Assembly: GCA_003550325.1 (NCBI GenBank)
Contig: QKWP01000347.1
Location: 283,561-347,560, forward strand
Reading direction: 5' to 3'
From: Gigaspora rosea
Lineage: Eukaryota > Glomeromycota > Glomeromycetes > Diversisporales > Gigasporaceae
DNA: 64,000 nucleotides
In this document: piece after piece, positions 23,113 to 34,280 of the stretch
Layout of the letters: each line of letters opens with the position of its first letter
How positions within the stretch are numbered: the first letter of the stretch is position 1
The notes under the pieces: generated by a model
What the model was told of the DNA's origin: nothing
Databases searched by the model: none
What the model saw: only the letters and a program-made list of their open reading frames with translations
Translations under genes and position numbers: made by a program

Positions 23113-26100
23113 ATCAACTGAATGATGATGACTTACCCTGGAGCACCGATGATAAACAGCGGAATACGAGTTAATATGCACACAGTAATCGCGAGTACAT
23201 TCTCAAGGAGAGCAAAGTTCTCAGCAACCATACTCGGCTTTGTCATACGTTTCATAAAATCTTTCTGCTCTCCTTGAACTACTTCCATAAAAGTTTTAGA
23301 ATCAATCTCCAAATCAAACTCCTCAAAAATTTCACACATTGTTTCCTGATATTGATTGCGTAACTCTTGATCAAAAAATCGAGCTTGATAACAAAGGCTT
23401 AGTGCCAATATATAGGATTTTATAATACTACTAGGACCACTTCCAAAATAGGCTTTAATATCATTTGCCATACGTAAAAATTTAGATCTAATATTCTGTT
23501 CAGATATTTTTTCAGCAATTTTTTGACGTTCATCAATACTTTTACAAAAGAATTTAAATATAATTATGGCTCTTTTTACATCACGTAAACTAACGCTATG
23601 TACTCCTTCATGAGTTCTTACAAATTCTTGAGAAGCAAATAAAAGTTCTGTGAATAAATCTGCATTCTGTAAATCTTTCTGGGATTTCTTAACCATTATA
23701 TTTATATAAACTTTTTCATCTGAAGGTTTTAAAACACCGTAATCCCAAACATAATCTAAAATTTGATCAGGAAGTGGTCGTACTTGATAAACAAGGCTAT
23801 TCTTTTCTTCATATCTATCTACTAGTAATCCTGCTTGTGTATCAGCTTTTTGACGAAAACGATAAGGGTTACATGCTGCAAAAAGCCTAATGTTTTTATG
23901 AATTTCTTTTCCTAAAGTTTAAAGAAATTTGTAATGTTAATGTTATTACTACTGTATAATGATTAATTATAATAAAGATTAAAACTTGATGTAAAAGTGT
24001 AAAGGAAATATAAAAACCTAGAAGTAACCGATGAGCGATGAGATCTGCGAGAATACCGATATGATTACATGTATTAATCTCGTCGAAAAACAACCATATT
24101 TCACCTTCCTCTGCAGCAGTTTCAGCATCAGATATGAATTCAAGTATTCGTTCTTTAGTTATTCCAGCATGCAGGTTTAGAATTTCAAATCTAACATTCA
24201 CAACTTCTGAAAGGAATTGGATGAGACTTGTCTAAAGTAATATTAATAAGAATATATATTAATTTACTAATTTACTATACTATAATTTAAAATTTACTAC
24301 TAGCAAAAAAATTTATCACCTTGCCGCATCCAGCCTCACCGCAAATTACTACGGGTACATTTGCTCTTGATCTCAATAAAACCAGAGCCATCTTTAAAAG
24401 ATTGTCTGTAGAAAGAGCATATGGTGCATATTCACGTTCCTCATGTGTTGTTCGTGCCAAACATTCCAATTTCTTCAAGATATCTTCACAAGACATATTA
24501 TCATAATTATCTAAAACGAAATTGGACCTTACGGGAAAATGTTGACTCGCCAATAAATTTTCGACATTTTTTGGAACCATGTTTCTATCACGATAAAGTG
24601 CACAAATTGAATCAGGAGATTGCGATAAGAAAAATACTAATAAATGATTTGAATCCTCCCAATGTTTAATGGCCGTAATGCTTATGTCCTCATTATTTTC
24701 TTCGGACAAGTTTTCGTGCTGGTTTTTTTTGGAATTCACTGATCGAGTTGCAAAATCCATGGATACTTCTATTAACGTTTCTAATAATGTCTCTCGGATA
24801 TTAATAGCTGCTTCCATTAATTTTAATGTAGTTACGCGAAAGAATTCGCTAGATGACATTCGTTTCAACTGATCTGCAAGAACATTAACAAATATTTCAA
24901 GAAAACGGTAGGTCCTGATATCTTGAGTGATATCATCAAAGAAATATTCTTGCAATAATTGTTTACAACGATCCTCAGAGATTAACTTTTCTGCGTCATT
25001 AAGGTCGATGTCAGTTTTATTGATTGTATCAAGATCATATGCATCTAAATATCTTGCGACGATTTGAATAGGACTATTCACATTTTGAGGAATAATAATG
25101 TTGTTGATATTCCATGTCAAATGTATATTTTCTAAATGTCCAATTATTGGAATTGAATTTAACAAGTTTTGATTCATGGTTGATTCTATTTCTATATATA
25201 TTTGTGGAGGTGAGATGGTGTTTAAGAAATCGGTTCTGTCTCTCACAATTTTAAATGTAAGAAATTCGAATAAAAACATATTAACATCATAATGATGGTC
25301 TATTAGCATGATATTTAAATGTAAACTTTCATTATCTTTTAATTTAATCTCTGATAACTTTTGCACAAGCATTCCGAATGTCATTCCATCACTTATTAAA
25401 AATTTTCGAGGGATCAATCCATTAGTTCGACTATGCTCTTCAATCCACTTGGTCTTTCCTAGACCGGATAAATCCGATGAAACTACCAATACATTAGGAC
25501 ACAATTCCTTATAAATATTGCGCATTGAAACTGCATCAAACCCTTGAATTACGTGTGTATATTCTGGAAATTGATCGAGTACATGATGATGCATACTATT
25601 TTCAAGACAGCAAATTAAGGCAAGATAGAATTGCTTTTCTTGTTGACATAAAGAACGTATGCTCGATACTAATTGATATTGCAATTCAAAATTAAGAAAT
25701 TCTACATTTGCAATAATAAATAAATGTTCTCCATATCCATTCTTTGCAGCAAAAAAACAACGTTTTGTGAAAGTGAGTAATTCTTCTTCTGTAGTTGAAG
25801 ATTTACAAATTAAAAGTTGCCATGCTGCTGGATAACATTTATTATGTGAATTACATAAAGACATAATAACATTAGGTACTCTAAATTTATTATCACATTT
25901 TGCAATGAAAAGATGTCCTTGACGGACCACATTCACAGTTTCATGATTAACAATGGCCGTCATTTTTCGTTGAGTGATAGGAATTTGACTAAATATTCCA
26001 TGTAAAGTTGTACCAATTTTGCATAATATAGCATAATAATTTTTGGGTTGAAGATGAATTTCAAGGATATCAGATTCAAGAGTTGGTAAGTTGAATTTGA

Positions 26101-29100
26101 GTTTATCATTGACGAATCTCAAGAGTATCGAACATTTTTCTTTGATATCAGATTGTGTAGTTTCAATATTTTTATTACATGAAAAATAATCATAAAAATT
26201 CAAAACATGTTGTGCTAGGAAAAAGGTCAAATAATAGTGATTTTTCTGTGCTTCATTAACGATCATTTTCCAGTTTTGTAAATCATTACGCAAATTCTCT
26301 AGCAATTTTTCCATATCTTGAGTAGACTGTGTGGCACTTTTAAACACTCGATATCTAAAATTTCCAAGTTCTTTTAGAGAGGAAGCAGTATCAATTATTT
26401 TTTGAGCGAGATCAACTCTAATAACAAATTCATTCATATGATCTAATGTGATTTCACAAGCTTTAAAACTTTCATCATCCAAAGTTTTCGCGTTCGTATT
26501 GGTAGGAGCTTTTGCTATCAATAAAGCTCGACCACGCAAATCTTGAAGGTCAGCAAAAGTATATCTCGCAACGCCATCTCGTACAATGTCAGATGGATAT
26601 GACAATGTCGCTGTATATCTATTCTCATTATCATCCATTCTTTTAAATAGAAATACACCCTTTGTCACTGAATAGAATATCTTTTCTTTTGTCATTTCCC
26701 CACGATTAGAAATATTTTTGTACATATTAATCAATGCTTGAGCATTTGCATTACACAGTCGCAACTTTGAAATCAGAGATGGGTTATTTTTTATTATATC
26801 ATTTAAAATTTGTAAGAATACTTGTATCGTTGACAGATAATCATCCTCATTTCTTTCTTCAAATAAAGGTTCCAAAATTTGTTTTACTTGAATAAATGTT
26901 TGGACAGTATTTTCTTGGATCAAACGTTCATCTGAATGATCATCAACTCCATTAATTAAATTTTTAAGATTATGACCGACAAGTGATTTAAGAAAAATAA
27001 CAAAATCTATAGCCAAAGAGATTTCCACAATTGTTGACCAAATGTCATTTGTTAATGATGACATATTTTCAATTTTATCAAGTTGATCAAATATATTATG
27101 TAGTTGACAAAGTAATAATTCTTTATTTTCTAAAATATCAATCTGTTCTTCGATCCAAGAATCTTGATCACATGGAATAACACCTAAAGCTTTAATCACA
27201 ATTAAAAGATGGCGTAGTCTTTCCGACGTTAGTGAAATACTAACTAAAAGTTTCACTGAATTAATTAATTTTTGGACACTTTTATCGTTATTTCCATTAT
27301 TATACACTAAATGTTTCACTGAATTAATTAATTTTTTGACATTTTTATCGTTATTTCCAGTATTATTATACGATTTAAACTTGTCTACATAAGGAATCAT
27401 AAAATTAATTTCTTTATCAACGTGTTCCACGTCGACATTCTTCCAGAATTCACTTGCTTCTGAACATTTAATCTCTTCCCAATTATCGTATTCTTCGCAT
27501 ACTATCTTATAATTATCAATGGCCTCATTAAAAGTTTCATTCATAACTTCAACTGTCAATTCTGTATCCAATACAACTTGAAAAACGTTATAGAAAGTTT
27601 GTGAATCAACAAAGTGATAATAATTTTTCATAATTTCAATAGTCATTGAATGTATTGACCAGTGATCTTTGTCGTATGATTCTCTAAGTGTGAGTGTAGC
27701 ATCAGCTGATCTTTTTTCTAAATCGACAAGATAATATTTCACATTTGGAACTAACCGAAGAGGACAGAATTGTTCATAAAATTTTTGAAGACGTTCCAAA
27801 GTTGAGTGGTATTCATAACATAGAATGTAACTTTGTTCAATAACTTCTTCTGTAATTATAACATCATATTCTCCTTGATAATTTGCTATAGCAGAATTAA
27901 TATAATCCTTGAGAAATTTGTTGTTATTGATAAAATATTTAAAAATTTTTTGAAGCAGTCTTATTGCGATGGTGTGATTTCTAATATTTGTAGCTATATG
28001 AAATATCATTCTGCATACTTCATTAAAATATGAATGAGAATGCAATTTTTTTGTACAACCATTTGCTTTAAACATGGCCATCCAAAATTTCGCAAATTGA
28101 AATAACGAAAGTTGAAAAGATTCTATATCAGAATATTTAACATCTTGCAAGCGACCGAGTATAAAGCATAAAATTTCTTCACAAAAGCTAAATTGAAAAT
28201 TTCATATTAATTTAAAATATAATTTTTACATAAATTTAAATGAATCACTAAAAATGTTAATATTTCATACCGATTTGGGATATACAAATTCTCTGTGCTA
28301 TTACAAATCCTCATAATCTTTTCCAAGAGGCGTTCATCAGGAACTTGAACAAGTCTAACTCTTTCCTTTACCATAGATATAAAATGAGTTATTATTTCTT
28401 CATGAAAATCACCAATATTTGATGTAATGGAGAAAATTGAATCATCGGATAATAATGTCACAATATTACGATTTAATAATTTATTTAAAACTTCTCGACC
28501 ATGTTTCGAAGTTGAATGCATCATTGAAAGATAACGGAAAATATCGTAAGTTGAACATTCTTTACAGATATTTATAAACCATTTGATCGATTCTCTTTCA
28601 ATTTCGCTTTTAATTTCCTTTGAATTTAATCCCAAAATAAATCTTAAAATGTTTGGAAAAGTTATCAGTACAATTCTTTGATTAGATTCAGCAATGGCTT
28701 TAAGTACGTTGGCATATTCTCTAAGTTGCCATCCTAAATTAGATTCCTTAAGAAGCCTGAGAAGTACGGAGACGTTTTTGTCGTTCCAATATAGTTTTTT
28801 TTCCCTAATCAATTCTATAAGTCTTTTACGAATTTCATTTTTAAAATTATTATTCTTCAAATCTTTAAAATTTTCCCGTAAGCTTACGAGACTTTCTACG
28901 TCATATGAGATTTCAATGAGTTTGCATAACATTTTATCTAGTCCGTTGGAATTAGATTTCTTAAGACCATTAATGATAGGCTTTATTTCATTTAATAATT
29001 TTATAAAGTGATTAGGTTGCTTTTCGAAATCATGACTTTCTATTGAATCAATAAATGAATATGTCCTATCAAATTTAGAAGCAAGAGCAAATAATGTAAT

Positions 29101-29859
29101 CCAATCTAGAGAACCACATTTGGAGTTATGCTGAAACAAAGATTTAATGGCCTTTACGACCAAGGATTTTATATCAGACAATATGCTATAATTACCATCA
29201 ATGATTTTAAGTTCCTTTATCATTATGTCGGATGGAAAATTATTTGGAAGACCATATATATATAACCAGGCGTTTGCATCTAAATAAAAGCCAAGGAGAA
29301 CACATAAAAATAACATTTGTTCTTTAGTTTTATTTGTTGTTAAGTGTTGCTCAATGAAACCCAAAATTTCATTAAATTCTGCAAGATTCCTATGTTTTTC
29401 GATAATATATTGATATTCCATGACCCCATCGCTTAAGTTATCAGGAGATTCAATAGTTTCGTAAATATAATTAACGAATGCATAGTCTTCGTTTGAAGTT
29501 GAATTTTTTTTATTTTTTTTAAAAGTTTCACTATCCTCCCAAATATCATAAATATTTTTACGGAATTCCATTCGTCTATTGAATTCAGATCCAAATCCTT
29601 CAAAATTTAACAATGGATTTGAGAAAATTCCTGATGAAACCAAACAATATTTGTATTCAACATCCGTGTTTACTGGAATTTGTATAGGATTAGAGACCCA
29701 AAGATTAGAATCTTGAATTTGATGAAGGAGTACTTTAGGTTGCTCCCAATTGCCTAAAGCTTCGCAATTACCCAAAACTGCGGGTTTGTACGAACGTGTA
29801 TCAAGTGGTAAATGAACATGAAAAATTATTGTGGTAGTGACGTCGTCTGTATCATTCAT
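15566..29859 (-). CDS. RNF213-like AAA+ / RZ-finger E3 ligase homologue
   Basis: Predicted 4375 aa from 14 exons: 29859-28271, 28187-24320, 24231-24018, 23911-23137, 23031-22944, 22855-22720, 22626-22470, 22376-22196, 22105-21764, 21679-21625, 21534-20391, 20312-17913, 17822-15701, 15622-15566. All 13 introns are GT-AG, 78-106 bp, and every phase agrees; the coding sum is 13128 bases. The start is the first ATG after an in-frame TAA 24 bases upstream. Order seen: CBM20 (residues ~8-100), long helical arm, AAA unit with GEAGCGKT (~1813-1820) and FFDEIN (~1867-1872), AAA unit with GAPGASKS (2146-2153), LLDEIGLAEKSP (from 2220) and a PLLNRFEK segment, helical hinge, RZ finger (3650-3685), C-terminal helical domain. 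Human RNF213 is about 5200 aa, a dynein-like AAA+ ubiquitin ligase acting on lipid droplets and intracellular microbes. I found no RING C3HC4. Function in this organism is inferred. Confidence 0.93.
17717..17822 (-). other. RZ-type zinc finger of the RNF213-like protein
   Basis: Exon 13 opens with YQCKCGNLYFIGDCGRP, then GVCNQC and IGGLDH (residues 3651-3685). This is the RNF213/ZNFX1 RZ signature. Candidate zinc ligands are C3653, C3655, C3664, C3673, C3676 and H3685. From memory of the human finger (CPNGH), the His there (human H4509) aligns with Asn3657. An extra Cys sits two residues before it. The Cys aligned with human C4516 is kept (C3664). Confidence 0.88.
22720..23147 (-). other. AAA4-type Walker A and B segment
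   Basis: GAPGASKS is split by the intron at 23136-23032 and LLDE|IGLAEKSPHNP by the intron at 22719-22627. The GxPGxSKS form instead of classical GKT/S and the LLDE-GLAE-SP run are hallmarks of the fourth AAA unit of RNF213. ATP binding and hydrolysis residues look intact. Confidence 0.85.
23076..23106. repeat. (TA)n microsatellite in intron 4
   Basis: An uninterrupted TA run of about 30 bases lies within the 105-bp intron between exons 4 and 5. Confidence 0.9.
24082..24340 (-). other. AAA3-type Walker A and B segment
   Basis: GEAGCGK ends exon 2 at 24320 and the next Thr opens exon 3 at 24231, so an intron cuts the P-loop. The Walker B FFDEIN lies ~50 residues on (Asp at 24084-24082). RNF213 has a matching pair (GETGCGKT, FFDE) in its third AAA unit. 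Confidence 0.85.
27250..27375 (-). repeat. 63-bp in-frame tandem duplication in exon 2
   Basis: KLINSVKHLV...GNNDKS and KLINSVKLLV repeat with a 21-residue period. The nucleotide copies (from 27251 and 27314) are nearly identical, so the duplication is recent relative to the gene. Confidence 0.85.
29560..29838 (-). other. CBM20 starch-binding-type domain at the N terminus
   Basis: IIFHVHLP, AVLGNCEALGNWEQP, an LWVSNPIQIP strand and EYKYCLV follow the CBM20 pattern (glycine-rich turn, ELGxW-like tryptophan, P-EYKY). RNF213 carries a CBM20 near its N terminus, where binding to glycogen-like polymers has been proposed. Confidence 0.8.
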
Positions 29860-30699
29860 GTTTAAAAAATAGTATTTTTTTTATCTTTCTTGTTTAAATA
29901 GAAAAGTAAAAATAAAATTCAAGACTTTTTCGTACTTCCGCACTTTTGTTTTTAAAACTATACGCTTTCGATTAATCTAATACAAAATTTTATGGCATAA
30001 GCAAACAATGTTTTTAGACATTTTAATTAGTGCTATCGTTTATTGCTCTTTTAATAAAACAAAAGATCAAAAAATTTAGCAAAAGAAAAAAAATTTTCAA
30101 ATTAGCTTTATTTATTCTATTAAAATTCTATAAGTTGTCAATAGAAAACTTTATTTGCGCCAATGAAGCAATATGACAAATAAGGTTTGCAAAAATGTGC
30201 GACCTTAGTTAAAATCAGTAATTACAGTACATATTAGTAGCCAAGGCTTTAAGTTTGGGGGTATTTCAAATGTTAATTACAATGACAGTCTATTTTACGT
30301 TCATAATAGAGGCACAATTGCTATAATGGTAATTAATTAACTTTATGAGTAAACAAAATATTATAAGGTTTAACTAATAAGATACGTACCCGGGCGATGA
30401 ATGTAAAGTTACCATTTTAGTACGGTGTAAAGAATCAAAAATCACAATTATATACTTAATGGAGACAAAATATAAACAAAAATAGATAGTATTTCTTATC
30501 CTTATTGTGACAATTTAAGAAATATTGATTTTGTTGTGTAACTTGATTATAAGATTATATTACAGATTACGCACAACAGTGATTTAAACAACTACTTAAG
30601 GCAATAATCAAGTAGCACATTTAAATCAATTATTGCACAAGTCTTATGACTCATTTATTGAAAATAACTAAATTTTATTAACCATGAAAAATTAATCAA
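29860..30699. other. Intergenic region upstream of the RNF213-like gene
   Basis: AT-rich with no coding signal. The promoter should be here, but no box can be assigned. A motif TTTGCAAAAATGTGCGACC at about 30187 recurs as the inverted ends of the element at 32390-32617. Confidence 0.4.
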
Positions 30700-30894
30700 T
30701 TGGCTTTCATAACCCGGCTGGGTCAAATTTGGAAACCTCAAAAAAAAATTTTTTTTTATATGTTTTAATAACCGGGTGGGAATTTAAGAAAAATTTTATA
30801 TAAATTTCAAAAAATTTTATCTACCGGTATGAAATCTAAAGAAAAAAAGCCGACCGGCCGGGTCAGTTAAAAAGATATATGTTATGAAAACCAA
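30700..30894. repeat. MITE candidate, ~195 bp
   Basis: The ends are TTGGCTTTCATAAC and GTTATGAAAACCAA. The interior carries CCGGCTGGGTCA and its near-inverse CCGGCCGGGTCAG. No clear target duplication was found. Confidence 0.45.
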
Positions 30895-31460
30895 GTAATT
30901 AAATTTGTATGTTTTTCAAAAAAATTTATTAAAATTTCTGGGGTTATGCAATGTCGACGACCCTTACATATTAGTACAATACCAAGAACGTAGTCATCCT
31001 GCATAACGGATAATTATAAAGTATGGTTTCCGCATCACATCTACTTATTTGTGCGGGTAATACAAACTCCTAAAGAGAAAATAGTCAATCAGAGAGTGCA
31101 AATTTGATTATTTCGGATCAGCCCGAAAAGAATCCAAACACGCGTAGAAGAAGGAAAAAAAGAAATATGCAAAAACTAATGTTTAAGTCGATCTTGGTTA
31201 GGGATGGGTTCGGTCAGCTAGGTCAGCTATCGGTCAGCTATCATCGACTATCGACTACTAGCCGGCTATAGCCGGCTATAGCTGATCAATTACTTGATCA
31301 CTTTCTTAATTATTTGTTAATTAAACAAATAAACAAATGACAAATAATTATATTTTATATGTAATACAGTTATACAATATTAGAGTACCCTACCCATGTG
31401 GCGAAAAAAGTTCGGGTCACATGTTATAAACAGCCAATCAAAATAATCAAAATATTGAAG

Positions 31461-31596
31461 ATCCGATCTACATTTTCAAAACAATCTAATTCTGGTCAAA
31501 TTTGTAGATCATTTGGCCTATTGGAGATGATCCCCAAAAGGCCAAACGATCTGTAAATGACCAGAATTAGATTTTGAAAATGTAGATCGGGGATCG
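31461..31596. repeat. Near-perfect inverted repeat (hairpin)
   Basis: GATCCGATCTACATTTTCAA ... GGTCAAATTTGTAGATCATTTGGCCT is mirrored by AGGCCAAACGATCTGTAAATGACC ... TTGAAAATGTAGATCGGGGATC, with a ~20-base loop. It is a small fold-back element within the hAT transposon. Confidence 0.8.
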
Positions 31597-31794
31597 GTCA
31601 AAATTAGCCCATACGAATTTTCAAGATTCTAGCAAAGATTTATCTGTATCTACTTGACTAAATTCAGTAAAAAAAAAATTTATTTTAATTCTAAATTTAC
31701 TTTTGTAGTATTAAAAAAAAATTTATCGAAATTTGATAGATGGGTGTTGAGAAATCTTTACTAAAATTTTAAAAAACAGATAATTTTACAAAAA

Positions 31795-31965
31795 ATTGGT
31801 AAATTTTTTTTTTTTTTAGCTTAAACGAAGAGTTCTCAACAACCATTATTCAAATTAGATGAAATTTTTTTTGGTAAAATTTTTTTTTTTTAGCTTCAAA
31901 CGAAGATTTCTCAACAACCATAATTCAAATTCGATGAAATTTTTTTTATTTTAATTCTGTAAGTT
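31795..31965. repeat. Tandem duplication with T-rich units
   Basis: Two ~83-bp copies contain TTTTTTAGCTT.AAACGAAGA and TCTCAACAACCAT.ATTCAAAT. A related stretch at 32360-32720 is split by the MITE at 32390-32617, so 31.9 kb shows the unfilled version. Confidence 0.65.
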
Positions 31966-32094
31966 TATAGAATTAAATATATATACATATATATTGAAAT
32001 TTAGTACATTTTGTAAAACATAATTATTTATTTTATTATATCAAAATCCTGTTTCTTGCAAATCATTGACAAAAAATTGCTTGTTTGTTAGATA

Positions 32095-32345
32095 ATGCAT
32101 GCCTGTCTTTTACTATCTTACAATAAAAATACTTTAGCTATTGCACCAATTTTGCCATAGCAGATTCTCAATTTTAATTAGCTAACTAATATGCTTTACA
32201 AAAGTTTGGCACAATTGTTACATAATTTTTGGCCAGAATTTAAGTTTTTAACTTTTTAATACAAAAATAGAAATTTTGAAGGAAATAAGCCTATTCTATA
32301 CTAAAATTAGCCCAACATTTTTTATTTAATGGGCATTTATGTAGT
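32095..32345. repeat. Copy 1 of a ~240-bp direct repeat
   Basis: It matches 38113-38350 in the same orientation (CTTTTACTATC.TACAATAAA, CACCAATTTTGCCA.AGCAG, GTTACATAATTTTGGCC). Both copies lie inside the hAT transposon, one near each end. Confidence 0.8.
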
Positions 32346-32389
32346 ATAAATTTTGTTAACCTTAAACAAAGATTTTTTAACAATGATTA

Positions 32390-32617
32390 TAGCGCTTTGC
32401 AAAAAAGTGTGACCCTGTGATTTTCACGGTGATGATGGCAGAAAATTTCTGAGATTTTAATTTCCTATTGATCATAATTTTCATCAATAACGTCTATATT
32501 TTATCCGAAATCTTTAAAATTCTTCAAGTATCGAAAAATCTTATAGAATCGACTGATTTCTCATGGTTTTACATGACATCATGATCTGCAGAGGTCACAC
32601 ATTTTTGCAAAGCACAA
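32390..32617. repeat. MITE, ~228 bp
   Basis: Inverted ends are GCTTTGCAAAAA.GTGTGACC at left and GGTCACACATTTTTGCAAAGC at right. The surrounding repeat has an uninterrupted relative at about 31905, which supports insertion. The target duplication is unclear. Confidence 0.6.
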
Positions 32618-32619
32618 TA

Positions 32620-34280
32620 ATACAAATTTGATAAAAATTTTTTTATTTTAATTCTGTAATCTTACAGAATCAAAGATATTCTTAAAATTGGATAAATAGT
32701 TATTAAAAAATCTTCACTAAATATTTTAGAAAAAATTAGCTACAACTTCTTTTTATATGTACCTAAACTTTGAACAAAATTTACTTGGCATTTACCTAAT
32801 CAAATACAATCAAAATTATTTATAAAATCTTTTGATTGAACTTGATTAGATAAGTTCCAAATAACCTTTATTAGCTTGTATTGAAATTATTGTGATTTTT
32901 ACAATAAGTCATTAAAAACTTTTGTTACATAGCTTGTTATTTCATTAAATTATAGTATGTAGTTAATTTGTATTGAATTATAATTTTTACTATAAAAAAT
33001 TGTTACAGAACTTACTTTTATTCTAATTATCACAGTATATGATTGTTAGTTGTATTAAAATCATTATTATTTTGTTATAAACTATTGTAAAAATTCTGTT
33101 ATATTAGATAGTATTAGAATTATTATAATTTTTATTATGAGTTTATGCAAAACTTATATTCTATTCTGGTACCTACATATAATTTAATTTGTATTAATCT
33201 GCATTAAAATTATTGTGAACTCTATTGTGAATTATTGTAAAAAATTCTGGTACAAAGCTTGCTTGTTATTTCAGTAATATATAGTATATAGCTGGTTTGG
33301 TAATTTAAAATTATAATTATTAAGCCAAATCTACTATTTTAGAAATATATAGTATGTAGTCAAAATTGAATTAGAATCATAATTTATATTGTAAGCTACT
33401 ATAAAATTCTGTTACAAATCTAAGTTAAATTATTTTGTATTTAATTTCTATTATGGTTTACTAAATTTATTTACTATTTTTATAATAGCAATATATATTG
33501 GAATTATTGTAATTTCTATTATAAGCTATTGATTATTGTATTATGTATGTTTCTAGAAATTATATTATATAGTTAAAATCATTAGTTTGTATTGGTTTTA
33601 CTATAAAAATTTTTTTATAAAGCATACTTGCTATTCTAGTATTGCTAAGACTAAATTATTTTTAGTAATTATACTATGTGCTAATATTATTTATTATTAG
33701 AATCTTGTAATAATAAATGATTAGTATAATTAAATATTATAGTATATATATAAAGTATAATATAAGTCAATATTATAGCATATATCTGATATTGTAATAA
33801 AGGTTGTAGCTTTTTGATATAGTAATTTTATTTGAGTTATGTTACAAAAAAGATATTTTACTAATTAAATTTTGTTATCTATATTATATAGTAATTATAA
33901 TTATTTTATATTTAGATTATATTTTTAAATATAACCAATTAAAAATACTAAAATTCATAGACTTGAAATTAAGTTATAAAGATTATATAATGTATTTAAA
34001 ATATTTAATAAATAAATATATAAATATAAAATAAAATAATGATATAAAAATAAATATATAAATATAAAATAAATAATGATATAAAAATAAAATAATAACA
34101 TAAAAATAAAAGAATAATATAAAAATAAATAATAATAAAAATAAAATAATAATATAAAAATAAAATAAAAAATTAGGCAAATTTGCCAAGAAAAAAACCC
34201 AATGGGAAAAACCTTATTTTAATAAGTAAATAATAAATAACAAATATATAAAATATAATAATTTTAAATATAATAAATTG
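32620..34280. other. AT-rich non-coding part of the hAT transposon
   Basis: No coding signal was seen. From about 33990 to 34190 it turns into low-complexity AAAATAAATAATAATATAAA repeats just past the transposase stop codon. Confidence 0.5.

Noticed and set aside
24321..25514. Plus-strand frames opposite exon 2
   Set aside because: They are shadows of the minus-strand RNF213-like coding sequence.
15566..29859. Several separate genes instead of one
   Set aside because: All frames are joined by short GT-AG introns with consistent phase, and domain order follows RNF213 throughout.
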